A DNA stretch of 6,924 nucleotides. Source: Deinococcus sp. Lineage in GTDB: Bacteria; Deinococcota; Deinococci; Deinococcales; Deinococcaceae. This document shows positions 1 to 5,986 of this stretch, piece after piece. The stretch is taken from the NCBI GenBank assembly GCA_018260375.1, contig JAGLBF010000115.1, forward strand, positions 1 through 6,924, written 5' to 3'. The notes beneath the pieces are model-generated. The model was not told the DNA's origin. It did not search any database and saw only the letters and a list, made by a program, of their open reading frames with translations. Each line of letters opens with the position of its first letter. The first letter of the stretch is position 1. Made by a program: the position numbers and the translations under genes.

Positions 1-197
1 ACCATGTTTAAAGATGATGGCTGAATACAAAAGTTATAAAGATGCTCCTTTATACATATGCACCTGGCAACAGTACTTTCACCACTCATATGAACTGCGC
101 TTCATTGCAGCGAGCCCGTATCTTTTTCTACTGGTATCCGCCCTCATCAATCAGAAACGAACTGATTTAATCGCAATCTGTGGTATCCATCAAGTAA

Positions 198-230
198 AAC
201 GCCAACCGTAGAACCGTAACGGTTGGCGTT
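198..230 (-). terminator. Intrinsic terminator after the acyl-CoA dehydrogenase gene
   Basis: There is a perfect 12-bp inverted repeat, AACGCCAACCGT at 198-209 and ACGGTTGGCGTT at 219-230, with a 9-base loop. Read on the minus strand it begins 12 bases after the TAA stop of the dehydrogenase, and the stem runs straight into a T stretch (GGCGTTTTACTTG). This is the classic Rho-independent layout. Read on the plus strand the stem is followed by GTTGTTGCC, so termination in that direction should be weaker. It marks the end of the leftward transcript. Confidence 0.88.
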
Positions 231-242
231 GTTGCCTCATGA

Positions 243-1382
243 TTACTTCAGAATGCTACGCGCAATGACCAAGCGCTGTATTTCGTTCGTTCCTTCATAG
301 ATCTGGTTGAGTTTAACGTCGCGCAGCAATTTTTCTACGGGATATTCGCCTACATAGCCGTAACCGCCGTGTATCTGTATGGCTTCATTGGCAGCGTCAA
401 AGGCCATTTCGGAGCAGTAGGCTTTGGCTATGGCAGCTTCGGTACCGTGCGGCTTGCCTGTGTCAACCAGCCAGGCGGCCTTCCAGGTCATCAAGCGGCC
501 CGTTTCAATGCCCATCAGCATTTCAGCGAGCTTAAACTGTATCGCCTGATAGGTGGTAATCGGCTTGCCAAAGGTTTCGCGCTCCTTGGCATACTTCACC
601 GACTCGTCGAGCGCTCGCCGCGCCACACCCACTGAGCCAGCAGCAACGGGAACGCGGGTTTTGTCCAGGGTTTTCATAGCAATTCTAAAGCCGTCACCCA
701 GGCCGCCCAGTTGGTGGTCACGCGGCACGCGCACATTTTCAAAGACAAGCTCACTGGTGAGCGAAGCACGCTGGCCCATTTTGTGCTTGATTTTGTTGTA
801 GCTCAGTCCAGGCGCGTCTTTGGGTACCACCAACGCCACGGTAGCTTTGTAGCCGCCAGACCGGTCTGTTGTGGCAAAGACTACGGTGATGTCGGCAATA
901 CCGCCGTTAGAAATCCACATTTTGGTGCCGTTGATGACCCATTCGTCACCATCGAGCACGGCGGTGGTTTGCATGGCCGCCGCGTCTGAACCGTTGCCAG
1001 GCTCTGAGAGGCCAAAGGCCGCCAGTGCGGGGCGCTCAACGAGTGGCCCCAGAAAGCGTTTTTGCTGCTCTTCGGTGCCACCCACCAAAATAGGGGTAAT
1101 GCCCAGCTCAGAGGCCATCAGCACGGTGAAAATGCCCATGCAGCCGTAGGCAATTTCTTCGCCAATCAGCGCTTCTTCAAACATCCCTAGCCCCAAGCCG
1201 CCCGCGTGTTCAGGCACGCCGACATTCAGCAGCCCCACCTCGTGCGCTTTTTCAACCACTTGCCAGGGCAGTTCTTCGCGCTGGTCGTATTCACTGGCAA
1301 TAGGAATAATTTCCTTGCGTGTAAAGTCACGGGCCAGCTGTTGCAGTTGTCTTTGCTCATCGGTGAGTGAAAAATCTAACAT
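243..1382 (-). CDS. Acyl-CoA dehydrogenase (FAD-dependent, short/medium-chain type)
   Basis: This is a 379-residue flavoenzyme that oxidises the alpha-beta bond of acyl-CoA thioesters to trans-2-enoyl-CoA and passes electrons to electron-transfer flavoprotein, in cytosolic fatty-acid or branched-chain amino-acid breakdown. The length is normal for the family. The helical N-terminal domain starts LTDEQRQLQQLARDF. Family signature 1 is GLSEPGNGSD at 124-133. The middle beta domain is followed by GQRASLTSELVFENVRVP at 203-220. Signature 2, around QIHGGYGYVGEYPVEKLLRD, is at 336-355. The catalytic base should be Glu363 in IYEGTNEIQR, by comparison with medium-chain dehydrogenases. The reading frame stays open 23 codons further upstream, but I place the start at MLDFSLTDEQ because AAGGAG lies 6 bases before that ATG and family members begin there. 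The 117-base gap to the M20 gene has no clear terminator, so co-transcription is possible. Chain-length and substrate preference cannot be read from the sequence. Confidence 0.95.
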   Translation of the reverse strand: MLDFSLTDEQRQLQQLARDFTRKEIIPIASEYDQREELPWQVVEKAHEVGLLNVGVPEHAGGLGLGMFEEALIGEEIAYGCMGIFTVLMASELGITPILVGGTEEQQKRFLGPLVERPALAAFGLSEPGNGSDAAAMQTTAVLDGDEWVINGTKMWISNGGIADITVVFATTDRSGGYKATVALVVPKDAPGLSYNKIKHKMGQRASLTSELVFENVRVPRDHQLGGLGDGFRIAMKTLDKTRVPVAAGSVGVARRALDESVKYAKERETFGKPITTYQAIQFKLAEMLMGIETGRLMTWKAAWLVDTGKPHGTEAAIAKAYCSEMAFDAANEAIQIHGGYGYVGEYPVEKLLRDVKLNQIYEGTNEIQRLVIARSILK

Positions 1383-1388
1383 ATACGT

Positions 1389-1394
1389 CTCCTT
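1389..1394 (-). promoter_or_regulatory. Ribosome binding site that fixes the acyl-CoA dehydrogenase start
   Basis: On the minus strand AAGGAG sits 6 bases upstream of the ATG at 1382. This choice removes a 23-residue N-terminal extension that would begin MQHSLLFSLF, which has no SD sequence and does not look like the family N-terminus. Confidence 0.85.
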
Positions 1395-1499
1395 TTTGCA
1401 TGCGAAAGTAGAAGTAGTGGAAAAAAGTGAGAAAAGTAAGGAATGCTGCACAACATGAGGCTGACCAGGGTGTGTCTCTACCCTCCACCTTATTTCCTT

Positions 1500-2702
1500 T
1501 TACTTACTGAGTTCTACTGCTGCTTCGTGCAACATTACCACACCGGTCATCAGCGCGTCTTCGTCTATGGTAAAGCGCGGGTGGTGGTGCGGAAAGTCGC
1601 TTTGTTGCGCCGTGTTGCCACTGCCCACATTAAAATACGCGCCAGGGGCTTTGGTAAGGTAGGCACTAAAGTCCTCACCGCCCATGCTCGGCACGGCGAC
1701 GACGGCCTTATCGCCCACTTCACGCCGCGCAATGTCCATCAGGGTGTCCGCTACCCAGTCCGTATTTATCACGGCGCGGTAGCCCAGATCGTAGGCAAAG
1801 GTGTAGCTGGCTCCGTGCGCCTCGCATACGCCCCTAATGATGCGCTCCATCAGTTTGGGGGCCTGCTGGCGCAGTTCAGGGTCAAAGGTACGCACGGTAC
1901 CTGCAAGCGCGGCGCTGTCGGGTATCACGTTGTGGGTGGTGCCGGCATGAAAATAGGTGACACTCACCACAATATTGTCGATCGGGTCAGTGTTACGGCT
2001 TGCTATGTGCTGCAGGTTGTTAATCACCTGTGCGCCGATGGCAATAGGGTCAATGGTCTGGTTGGGGTGCGCCGCGTGTCCGCCTTTGCCCTGAATGGTC
2101 AGCTCAAACGCGTCAGGCGAGGCCATAAACGCTCCACGCTTAATGGCTACTGTACCCGTAGGCAGCCCCGACGACAGGTGTAGACCCGTGACCACGTCCA
2201 CGCCGTCCATCAGTGGGGTGCGCTGTACCAGTTCTTCGGCTCCGCCTGGGCCAATTTCTTCGGCGTGCTGGAAAATCATGCGTATTTCGCCCGTCACGTC
2301 TTCGGGGTGCTCGCTGAGCAGCTTGGCCACGCCCAGCAAGATGGCGGTGTGTCCGTCATGCCCACAGGCGTGCATCACCCCTGGGTTCTGGCTGACAAAG
2401 TCAAAGGTGTTTTCTTCCTGGATGGGCAGTGCGTCAATGTCGGCACGCAGCAGCACAGTTTTGCCGGGCTTGTCGCCACGCAGCACCGCCAGAACGCTGG
2501 TTTCGGTGGGCTGCGACACCTTCAGGTGCGGCATTTTTTCTAGCTCGGACTTGATGTAGCGGGCGGTGTTGTGCTCATAAAAGCCCAGTTCGGGGTGCGC
2601 GTGCAGGTGCCGCCGCCACTGGCTGAGTTGCTCGCTCAGGCTGTGTGAACGCTGGCCTGTAGCGCTGTTGAGTTGGGTAGGGGTAGGGGAGAGGGTGAGC
2701 AT
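1500..2702 (-). CDS. M20-family amidohydrolase/peptidase (M20D type: hippurate hydrolase, N-acyl-amino-acid deacylase)
   Basis: This is a 400-residue cytosolic metallohydrolase of the group that includes hippurate hydrolase, N-acyl-L-amino-acid amidohydrolase, N-acetyl-diaminopimelate deacetylase and plant IAA-amino-acid hydrolases. These enzymes cut an amide bond to release a free amino acid. Landmarks in order: HAHPELG (34-40), RADIDALP (86-93), the metal-binding ACGHDGH with Cys113 and His115, the HAEE block with Glu148/Glu149, His175 in GLHL, the dimerisation (lid) domain with GGHAAHP (207-213) and GTTHNVIP (254-261), GGEDF (341-345) and HHHPRF (372-377), where His373 is the probable last metal ligand. 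All expected metal-site residues are present, so it should be active. The start is supported by AAAGGAG 5 bases upstream. The first 20 or so residues are Ser/Thr/Pro/Gln-rich and look like a disordered lead-in. No signal peptide is seen. The true substrate is unknown; dipeptides, acetylated or benzoylated amino acids and acetyl-diaminopimelate are all possible. Confidence 0.93.
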   Translation of the reverse strand: MLTLSPTPTQLNSATGQRSHSLSEQLSQWRRHLHAHPELGFYEHNTARYIKSELEKMPHLKVSQPTETSVLAVLRGDKPGKTVLLRADIDALPIQEENTFDFVSQNPGVMHACGHDGHTAILLGVAKLLSEHPEDVTGEIRMIFQHAEEIGPGGAEELVQRTPLMDGVDVVTGLHLSSGLPTGTVAIKRGAFMASPDAFELTIQGKGGHAAHPNQTIDPIAIGAQVINNLQHIASRNTDPIDNIVVSVTYFHAGTTHNVIPDSAALAGTVRTFDPELRQQAPKLMERIIRGVCEAHGASYTFAYDLGYRAVINTDWVADTLMDIARREVGDKAVVAVPSMGGEDFSAYLTKAPGAYFNVGSGNTAQQSDFPHHHPRFTIDEDALMTGVVMLHEAAVELSK

Positions 2703-2707
2703 GGTTG

Positions 2708-2714
2708 CTCCTTT
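2708..2714 (-). promoter_or_regulatory. Ribosome binding site of the M20 gene
   Basis: AAAGGAG on the minus strand, 5 bases before the ATG at 2702, supports that start. It contrasts with the two next genes upstream (M3 peptidase and hemC), which lack such a site. Confidence 0.8.
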
Positions 2715-2743
2715 GTGTGGAAAAAGGTTACTGATGTTGTGAG

Positions 2744-2769
2744 GATAGCCTAGGGATAGATAGCCTAGG
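2744..2769. repeat. Tandem 11-bp direct repeat upstream of the M20 gene (possible operator)
   Basis: GATAGCCTAGG occurs at 2744-2754 and again at 2759-2769, both perfect, separated by GATA (15-bp period). Each copy holds the palindrome CCTAGG. The pair lies 42-67 bases upstream of the ATG of the M20 gene, where a promoter or operator is expected. The proximal copy overlaps a -10-like TATCCT on the minus strand (2742-2747), but I find no matching -35. A role as a regulator-binding site is an inference. Confidence 0.5.
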
Positions 2770-2885
2770 ACATAGCGGGTAGGTGTTCAATCTCATATCA
2801 TACGCATTCTGCTTCATTCCAGCACAGGCGGTACCTTTGTGCCTGTGGTTCTATGCCTATGTTGCCATGCCTGTGTTTCCATATC

Positions 2886-2919
2886 GCCAGCGGGCGTACG
2901 TGTTCCTATGCCCGCTGGC
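2886..2919. repeat. 10-bp perfect inverted repeat inside copy A
   Basis: GCCAGCGGGC at 2886-2895 pairs with GCCCGCTGGC at 2910-2919 across a 14-base loop. It lies within module 4 of the repeat. On the plus strand it is followed by a T-rich stretch (CTTCTTTCG), but no gene reads that way. On the minus strand no T run follows, so it is not a convincing terminator for the M3 gene. Confidence 0.8.
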
Positions 2920-2949
2920 CTTCTTTCGTCGCGCTTTTAGACGGATTCC

Positions 2950-2978
2950 GATTGATTTGGCGTACTTCCGAATCAATC
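2950..2978. repeat. 8-bp perfect inverted repeat inside copy A
   Basis: GATTGATT at 2950-2957 and AATCAATC at 2971-2978 flank a 13-base spacer. It is the middle one of three hairpins stacked in this gap. It has no counterpart in the shorter copy at the right end of the window. Confidence 0.7.
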
Positions 2979-3002
2979 AGGGCGAATGCGAGTGGGAACA
3001 GC

Positions 3003-3073
3003 ATACGGACTGCGCGGTATGGAGCCGCAGGCGGCGCTTTTCCGACTGTGGTGGAATGGAGCGCAGTCCGTAT
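3003..3073. repeat. 71-bp unit with perfect 13-bp terminal inverted repeats
   Basis: ATACGGACTGCGC at 3003-3015 is the exact reverse complement of GCGCAGTCCGTAT at 3061-3073. The 45-base interior holds a smaller GC-rich hairpin, GCCGCAGGCGGC (3024-3035), followed by GCTTTTCC. The arrangement (long outer stem, inner stem, T run) would fold stably as RNA or single-stranded DNA. The part after the inner hairpin (GACTGTGGTGGAATGGAGCG) resembles GACTGTGCTGGAATGAAGCG at 6811-6830 (18 of 20), so this unit belongs to the same repeat family. Confidence 0.85.
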
Positions 3074-3134
3074 TATTGCGTGCTTAACACGGTTCAAGTC
3101 GGAATCTCTATCAGATACGTACGCGCCTGAATAC

Positions 3135-4844
3135 TCACCTATTGAGCTGCACGCCCTCAAGTTCCCCCACCACAACGTCCATCAGTCCGCGCACATAGTC
3201 AACGTCAAAGCGGAATTCTAGGCCAGCAGCGCGGTACAGTTCGGGGACGCTGACGGTGTTGCCCAGGCGCAGGGCGGCCTTGTAGCGCGTGAGGGTAGCG
3301 GCGCTGTCGTTGCGGGCAGCACGCCACAGAGCAAGTGCGCCTAAGTGACACATGGCGTATTCCAGGTAATAAAACGGCGCGCGGAAAATATGGTAGTACT
3401 GCCAGCCCGCTGCGCGCTGACCTTCGTCCAGGCCCGTCCAGTCAAGCCAGGGGTGAAAGGTACGGTCAAGTTCCAGCCATTTGGCATTCAGGTCGGCGGC
3501 GGTGGGCTGCTGCGGGGCCTGGGTGTACAGCCAGTGCTGAAAGGCGTCCATCTGCGCCGCCCAGGGCATAAACAGTACAGCGCTCTCTAGCTGTTCTTGG
3601 CGCACACGCTCCAGGTCTTTTGGAGAATAGACCCGCCCCAATTGCTCCAGGCCCAACAGTTCCATACTGATACTGGGTATTTCTATAAACTCAATCGGGC
3701 TCCAGCGGTTCCAAATAAGCGGCTGGGCGGCGGCACTAGCAAAAAAGTGAAAGGCGTGGCCCATTTCGTGCAGCAGCACATTGAGGTCTTGGCTGCTTCC
3801 CACCACGTTCATCAACACAAAAGGCGTTTTGGCAACGTCCAGGCTGGTGCAGTAGGCATGGCTCATCTTGTTGGGGCGGCTTTCCAGGTCAAGCAGTCTG
3901 TCACGGCGCATACGGGCAAACTGCGCGCCCAAGTCGGCATCGAGATCATCAAAGACGTTCTGAGCCAGTTGTTCTAGCTCGGCACCTGTATCAAAGGGGC
4001 GCAGTGGGGGCCGACCCTGTGCGTCTAGGGCGGTGCGGCGCGAGTAGTCCCAGGGGCGCACCGTTTCCAGCCCCAGTTGCCGGGCTTTGCGCTGCATGAT
4101 GTTCTGAGCCAGCGGTACTATTTCGCGCTGCACCGCTGTATGAAAGTCAAGGCACTGCTGCGGCGTGTAGTCTACACGGTCTAGCTCGTGCCAGATGTAG
4201 GCGCGGTAGTCACTGAGGTCAGCATTGGCGGCGAGCTGGCGGCGAGTGTCTATCAGCGCAAGCATCAGGTCGTTGAGGGGGCCAGTGGCCTGCGCCTGTG
4301 CATCGCTCATAGCCTGCCAGACCTGCTGCCGCCGTGCCCTATCGGGACTGCCCAGCTCGCTCTCAGCGGCGGGAATAGTCATGCTCTGGCCGTCCAGCGT
4401 CACCACTTGCGCCCCTGTGATTTCGGCGTGGCGCTGCATCTGGGCTTGGTGTTGTACGTCCAGCGCTACATTGGCCTCACGGAACATACTGGCCTGGTCG
4501 CGCATGCGGCGGTAGGCCAGGGCAAAGTCGGGCGCGGGCTGGTAGTGGGGGACGCTCAGCAGCTTTTGGCGCAGTTGCTGCTCTGCCAGGTTGCTGGGGG
4601 CCACCACCTGCTCCCGGAAGTGCTGCAAGCGGCTTTGGCTGTGTTGGTCGGCGGTGTTAAGGTCAGCTGCCAGCGATAACAATGTACCCACCTGCGACAA
4701 TTCGGCGCTGAGATCGCTCCATTCCTGAAGCCAATGGGGCACCTGCAGCGCGTCTAGCGGTACGTCAATCAGGGCCTGATAGCGTGGGGCGTAGCTGTCC
4801 CAGCGGGTTTGCTCGGTGCTCACAGCGGACAATTGGGTTGTCAT
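3135..4844 (-). CDS. M3-family zinc oligoendopeptidase (PepF/M3B-like)
   Basis: This 569-residue cytosolic metallopeptidase should degrade short peptides released by proteases. The length fits bacterial M3 enzymes of the oligoendopeptidase F branch. The zinc motif is H359-E-M-G-H363 within LLHEMGHAFHFFAS. The third ligand is Glu388 in EFIEIPSISMELL, 25 residues after His363, which is the spacing known for thimet oligopeptidase. Near the C-terminus YYHIFRAPFYYLEYAM (483-498) matches the substrate-binding His/Tyr block of the family. The first 350 or so residues are mostly helical and Gln/Leu/Arg-rich, with no signal peptide. The ATG at 4844 is forced: an in-frame TAG lies 9-7 bases upstream of it. 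No SD precedes it; instead a tandem repeat unit runs into the ATG. It sits 197 bases downstream of hemC with its own consensus-like promoter, so it is probably transcribed separately. I do not assign pepF as a symbol because M3 subfamilies overlap in sequence. Confidence 0.94.
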   Translation of the reverse strand: MTTQLSAVSTEQTRWDSYAPRYQALIDVPLDALQVPHWLQEWSDLSAELSQVGTLLSLAADLNTADQHSQSRLQHFREQVVAPSNLAEQQLRQKLLSVPHYQPAPDFALAYRRMRDQASMFREANVALDVQHQAQMQRHAEITGAQVVTLDGQSMTIPAAESELGSPDRARRQQVWQAMSDAQAQATGPLNDLMLALIDTRRQLAANADLSDYRAYIWHELDRVDYTPQQCLDFHTAVQREIVPLAQNIMQRKARQLGLETVRPWDYSRRTALDAQGRPPLRPFDTGAELEQLAQNVFDDLDADLGAQFARMRRDRLLDLESRPNKMSHAYCTSLDVAKTPFVLMNVVGSSQDLNVLLHEMGHAFHFFASAAAQPLIWNRWSPIEFIEIPSISMELLGLEQLGRVYSPKDLERVRQEQLESAVLFMPWAAQMDAFQHWLYTQAPQQPTAADLNAKWLELDRTFHPWLDWTGLDEGQRAAGWQYYHIFRAPFYYLEYAMCHLGALALWRAARNDSAATLTRYKAALRLGNTVSVPELYRAAGLEFRFDVDYVRGLMDVVVGELEGVQLNR

Positions 4845-4886
4845 AGGGCTCTAGTATAGAGTTCTAGTAATAGATAGGGTTCTAGT
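4843..4886 (-). repeat. Three 13-bp tandem repeats running into the M3 start codon
   Basis: On the minus strand the units are ACTAGAACCCTAT (4886-4874), ACTAGAACTCTAT (4868-4856) and ACTAGAGCCCTAT (4855-4843). Five bases (CTATT) separate the first two, and the last two are adjacent. The final AT of the third unit is the AT of the ATG. The junction of units two and three creates TATACT (4858-4853), a -10-like hexamer 8 bases before the ATG. These repeats replace the usual SD region. Confidence 0.85.
4853..4858 (-). promoter_or_regulatory. Candidate -10 element for a leaderless M3 peptidase transcript
   Basis: TATACT on the minus strand is followed by AGAGCCCT and then the ATG. That spacing would put the transcription start at or within a base or two of the start codon, as in leaderless mRNAs, which are common in Deinococcus. 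No -35 match is seen upstream, so this competes with the promoter at 4927-4955. Confidence 0.4.
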
Positions 4887-4899
4887 GCACAGGCCTTTC

Positions 4900-4929
4900 G
4901 GATATAGGGCTTTTGGATATATGGCTTTT
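4900..4929 (-). repeat. Two 15-bp tandem repeats in the M3 leader
   Basis: Read on the minus strand, AAAAGCCATATATCC (4929-4915) is directly followed by AAAAGCCCTATATCC (4914-4900), 14 of 15 identical, and then by a fragment, GAAAGGCC. The first copy overlaps the -10 hexamer of the promoter at 4927-4955 and the rest would be in the 5' leader. Function is unknown. Confidence 0.85.
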
Positions 4930-4955
4930 GTATAAGGCCAGAGTGCCTCTGTCAA
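4927..4955 (-). promoter_or_regulatory. Sigma-70-type promoter for the M3 peptidase gene
   Basis: On the minus strand a perfect TTGACA -35 box (4955-4950) is followed by 17 bases and a -10-like TACAAA (4932-4927, 4 of 6 to consensus). TATACA two bases earlier is an alternative with a 15-base spacer. Transcription would start near 4920, giving a leader of about 75 bases filled by tandem repeats. It is the best promoter match I found. Confidence 0.62.
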
Positions 4956-4998
4956 CAACCTTCGTCACCAGCTTTCAACAACCCTGTTGCAACCCTGT
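4956..4998 (-). repeat. Phased GGTTG repeats upstream of the M3 promoter
   Basis: On the minus strand ACAGGGTTG occurs twice (4998-4990 and 4987-4979), and GGTTGTTGA also occurs twice (4984-4976 and 4960-4952); the second copy of the latter overlaps the -35 box. The three GGTTG cores (4994-4990, 4983-4979, 4960-4956) are 11 and 23 bases apart, close to one and two helical turns. The repeats flank the palindrome GTTGCAAC (4986-4993). This looks like activator or repressor sites, but the binding protein is unknown. Confidence 0.5.
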
Positions 4999-5041
4999 CC
5001 CTTTAACTGAAAGTGAAGCACAGACACCTGGCTGCTTGCGG

Positions 5042-5971
5042 CTACGACTGCGCGGCAGCAACCAGTTCGGCGGCGCCTTGCCCCAGCATGTCCTCGGCCA
5101 GCTCTGCGCCCAGCTCAGCGCATTCGGCAGGGTCACCTTCTATACTGGCTTGTATCACCTTGCTGCCGTCTAGTGCACCTACCCAGCCCTCCAAGCGCAG
5201 CAGCCCACTGGTAATGGTTGCCAGTGCGCCTACAGGAGCCATGCATCCTGCGCCCAGCCCTGCCAAAAATTCGCGCTCGGCGGTGGTGCGGTCATCGGTA
5301 CTCAGGTCATGTATGGCGTAAGCCACTTCTATGCACAGGTCATCGTCACTGCGAGTTTCTAGCGCCAGCGCACCCTGGCCAGGGGCGGGCAGCAAAATTG
5401 CGGGGTCTACAAATTCGTCAATACGGTTGCGAAGTTCGGTGCGTATCAGCCCCGCGCCTGCCAAAATAATCGCGTCATAGTCCTCACTTGCCAGCGCTGC
5501 CAGGCGGGTGTCAATGTTGCCGCGCAGGTCGATCACTTGTAAGTCCGGGCGGTATGCCCGCAAAAAAGCCTTGCGGCGGATGCTGCTGGTTCCTAGGCGA
5601 GCGCCCTGCGGCAAGTCACTGAGCTTTTTGTACCCTTCTTTGCCGACCAAAGCGTCGCGAGCATCAACCCGTTTGGGGATGCAAGACACTTCTAAGCCCT
5701 CAGGTTGGGCCGTGGGCAAGTCCTTGAGACTGTGCACCGCGATATCAATGCGGCTTTGCAGCAGCGAGTCTTCAATTTCCTTGACCCAAAACCCCTTATC
5801 GCCCTGAGCGGCGAGCTTGGACAGGGCGGCGCGGTCACGGTCCCCCTTGGTGCTGATGGTCTGGATGCGAAACTCGGTATCAGGCCATTCTTCTTTGAGG
5901 CGGGCGACAACCCAGCGAGTCTGCGCTAGAGCCAGAGTAGAGCCCCGCGTACCTACAGTAATAGAGCGCAT
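5042..5971 (-). CDS. hemC: Hydroxymethylbilane synthase (porphobilinogen deaminase)
   Basis: This 309-residue cytosolic enzyme joins four porphobilinogen molecules into linear hydroxymethylbilane, the precursor of uroporphyrinogen III for haem and sirohaem. Comparison is with E. coli HemC as I recall it. [10 protein letters not shown] supplies Arg9 and Ser11. The flexible loop is followed by KGFWVKEIE (59-67). DIAVHSLKD ends in the catalytic Asp84, the same number as in E. coli. GTSSIRR has Arg132/Arg133 and LRGNIDTRL has Arg150/Arg156. [11 protein letters not shown] is at 195-205. [18 protein letters not shown] carries Cys243, which should hold the dipyrromethane cofactor (Cys242 in E. coli). 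Everything needed for activity is present. The frame is open 30 codons further upstream, but the family N-terminus and a CATAAT hexamer 9 bases before this ATG favour MRSITVG as the start. There is no SD. No hemD or other haem gene lies next to it in this window, and no terminator is evident after it. Confidence 0.97.
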   Translation of the reverse strand: MRSITVGTRGSTLALAQTRWVVARLKEEWPDTEFRIQTISTKGDRDRAALSKLAAQGDKGFWVKEIEDSLLQSRIDIAVHSLKDLPTAQPEGLEVSCIPKRVDARDALVGKEGYKKLSDLPQGARLGTSSIRRKAFLRAYRPDLQVIDLRGNIDTRLAALASEDYDAIILAGAGLIRTELRNRIDEFVDPAILLPAPGQGALALETRSDDDLCIEVAYAIHDLSTDDRTTAEREFLAGLGAGCMAPVGALATITSGLLRLEGWVGALDGSKVIQASIEGDPAECAELGAELAEDMLGQGAAELVAAAQS

Positions 5972-5980
5972 AACCGCGCC

Positions 5981-5986
5981 ATTATG
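5981..5986 (-). promoter_or_regulatory. Candidate -10 element for a near-leaderless hemC transcript
   Basis: CATAAT (5 of 6 to TATAAT) on the minus strand ends 9 bases before the hemC ATG at 5971. The bases between (GGCGCGGTT) carry no SD, so a start at or very near the ATG is plausible. No good -35 is present 16-18 bases upstream; the spacer is A-rich (CAAAAAATAG) and framed by GCGC motifs. Confidence 0.45.

Larger units (their letters stand above)
2799..3106 (-). repeat. Composite intergenic repeat, copy A (modular, hairpin-rich, MITE-like)
   Basis: Most of the 432-base gap between the M3 and M20 genes is repeat material with no believable gene. Read on the minus strand it contains: module 1 (3106-3079, core TTGAACCGTGTTAA); an inverted-repeat unit (3073-3003); a second inverted repeat (2978-2950); module 4 (2930-2869, starting GACGAAAGAAGG and ending ACACAGGC); and module 5 (2827-2799, core CTGTGCTGGAATGAAGC). 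Modules 1, 4 and 5 recur in the same order at 6710-6841 on the plus strand, and module 1 recurs at 6082-6109. Within copy A the left end (2800-2831) matches the inverted right end (3073-3042) at 25 of 32 positions, so the whole block has imperfect terminal inverted repeats. No transposase gene and no clear target-site duplication are visible. Short ORFs over it are best read as chance. Confidence 0.72.

Noticed and set aside
92..111. Possible decayed fourth copy of the repeat (ACTGCGCTTCATT resembles ACTGCGCTCCATT of copy A)
   Set aside because: About 16 of 20 positions match, too short and with no other module nearby.
149..167. AATCAG/CTGATT 6-bp hairpin with a 7-base loop
   Set aside because: Short, AT-rich and expected by chance in a window this size.
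14..211. 65-codon plus-strand ORF at the left edge, open back to base 2
   Set aside because: It has no visible SD, uses rare codons such as TTA and ATA unlike the neighbouring genes, matches no domain I know, and its stop lies inside the terminator stem. It could be the tail of a gene beginning left of the window, but nothing here supports that.
1461..1490. AGGGT/ACCCT inverted pair between the M20 and dehydrogenase genes as a terminator
   Set aside because: Only 5 bp with an 8-base loop and no T run on the minus strand.
1443..2183. 246-codon plus-strand ORF
   Set aside because: Antisense shadow of the M20 gene, whose frame carries all family motifs. The antisense protein has no recognisable domain.
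2783..3221. Plus-strand ORFs of 115 and 122 codons
   Set aside because: They cross several inverted repeats and the repeat modules, overlap each other in different frames, and have no SD or domain.
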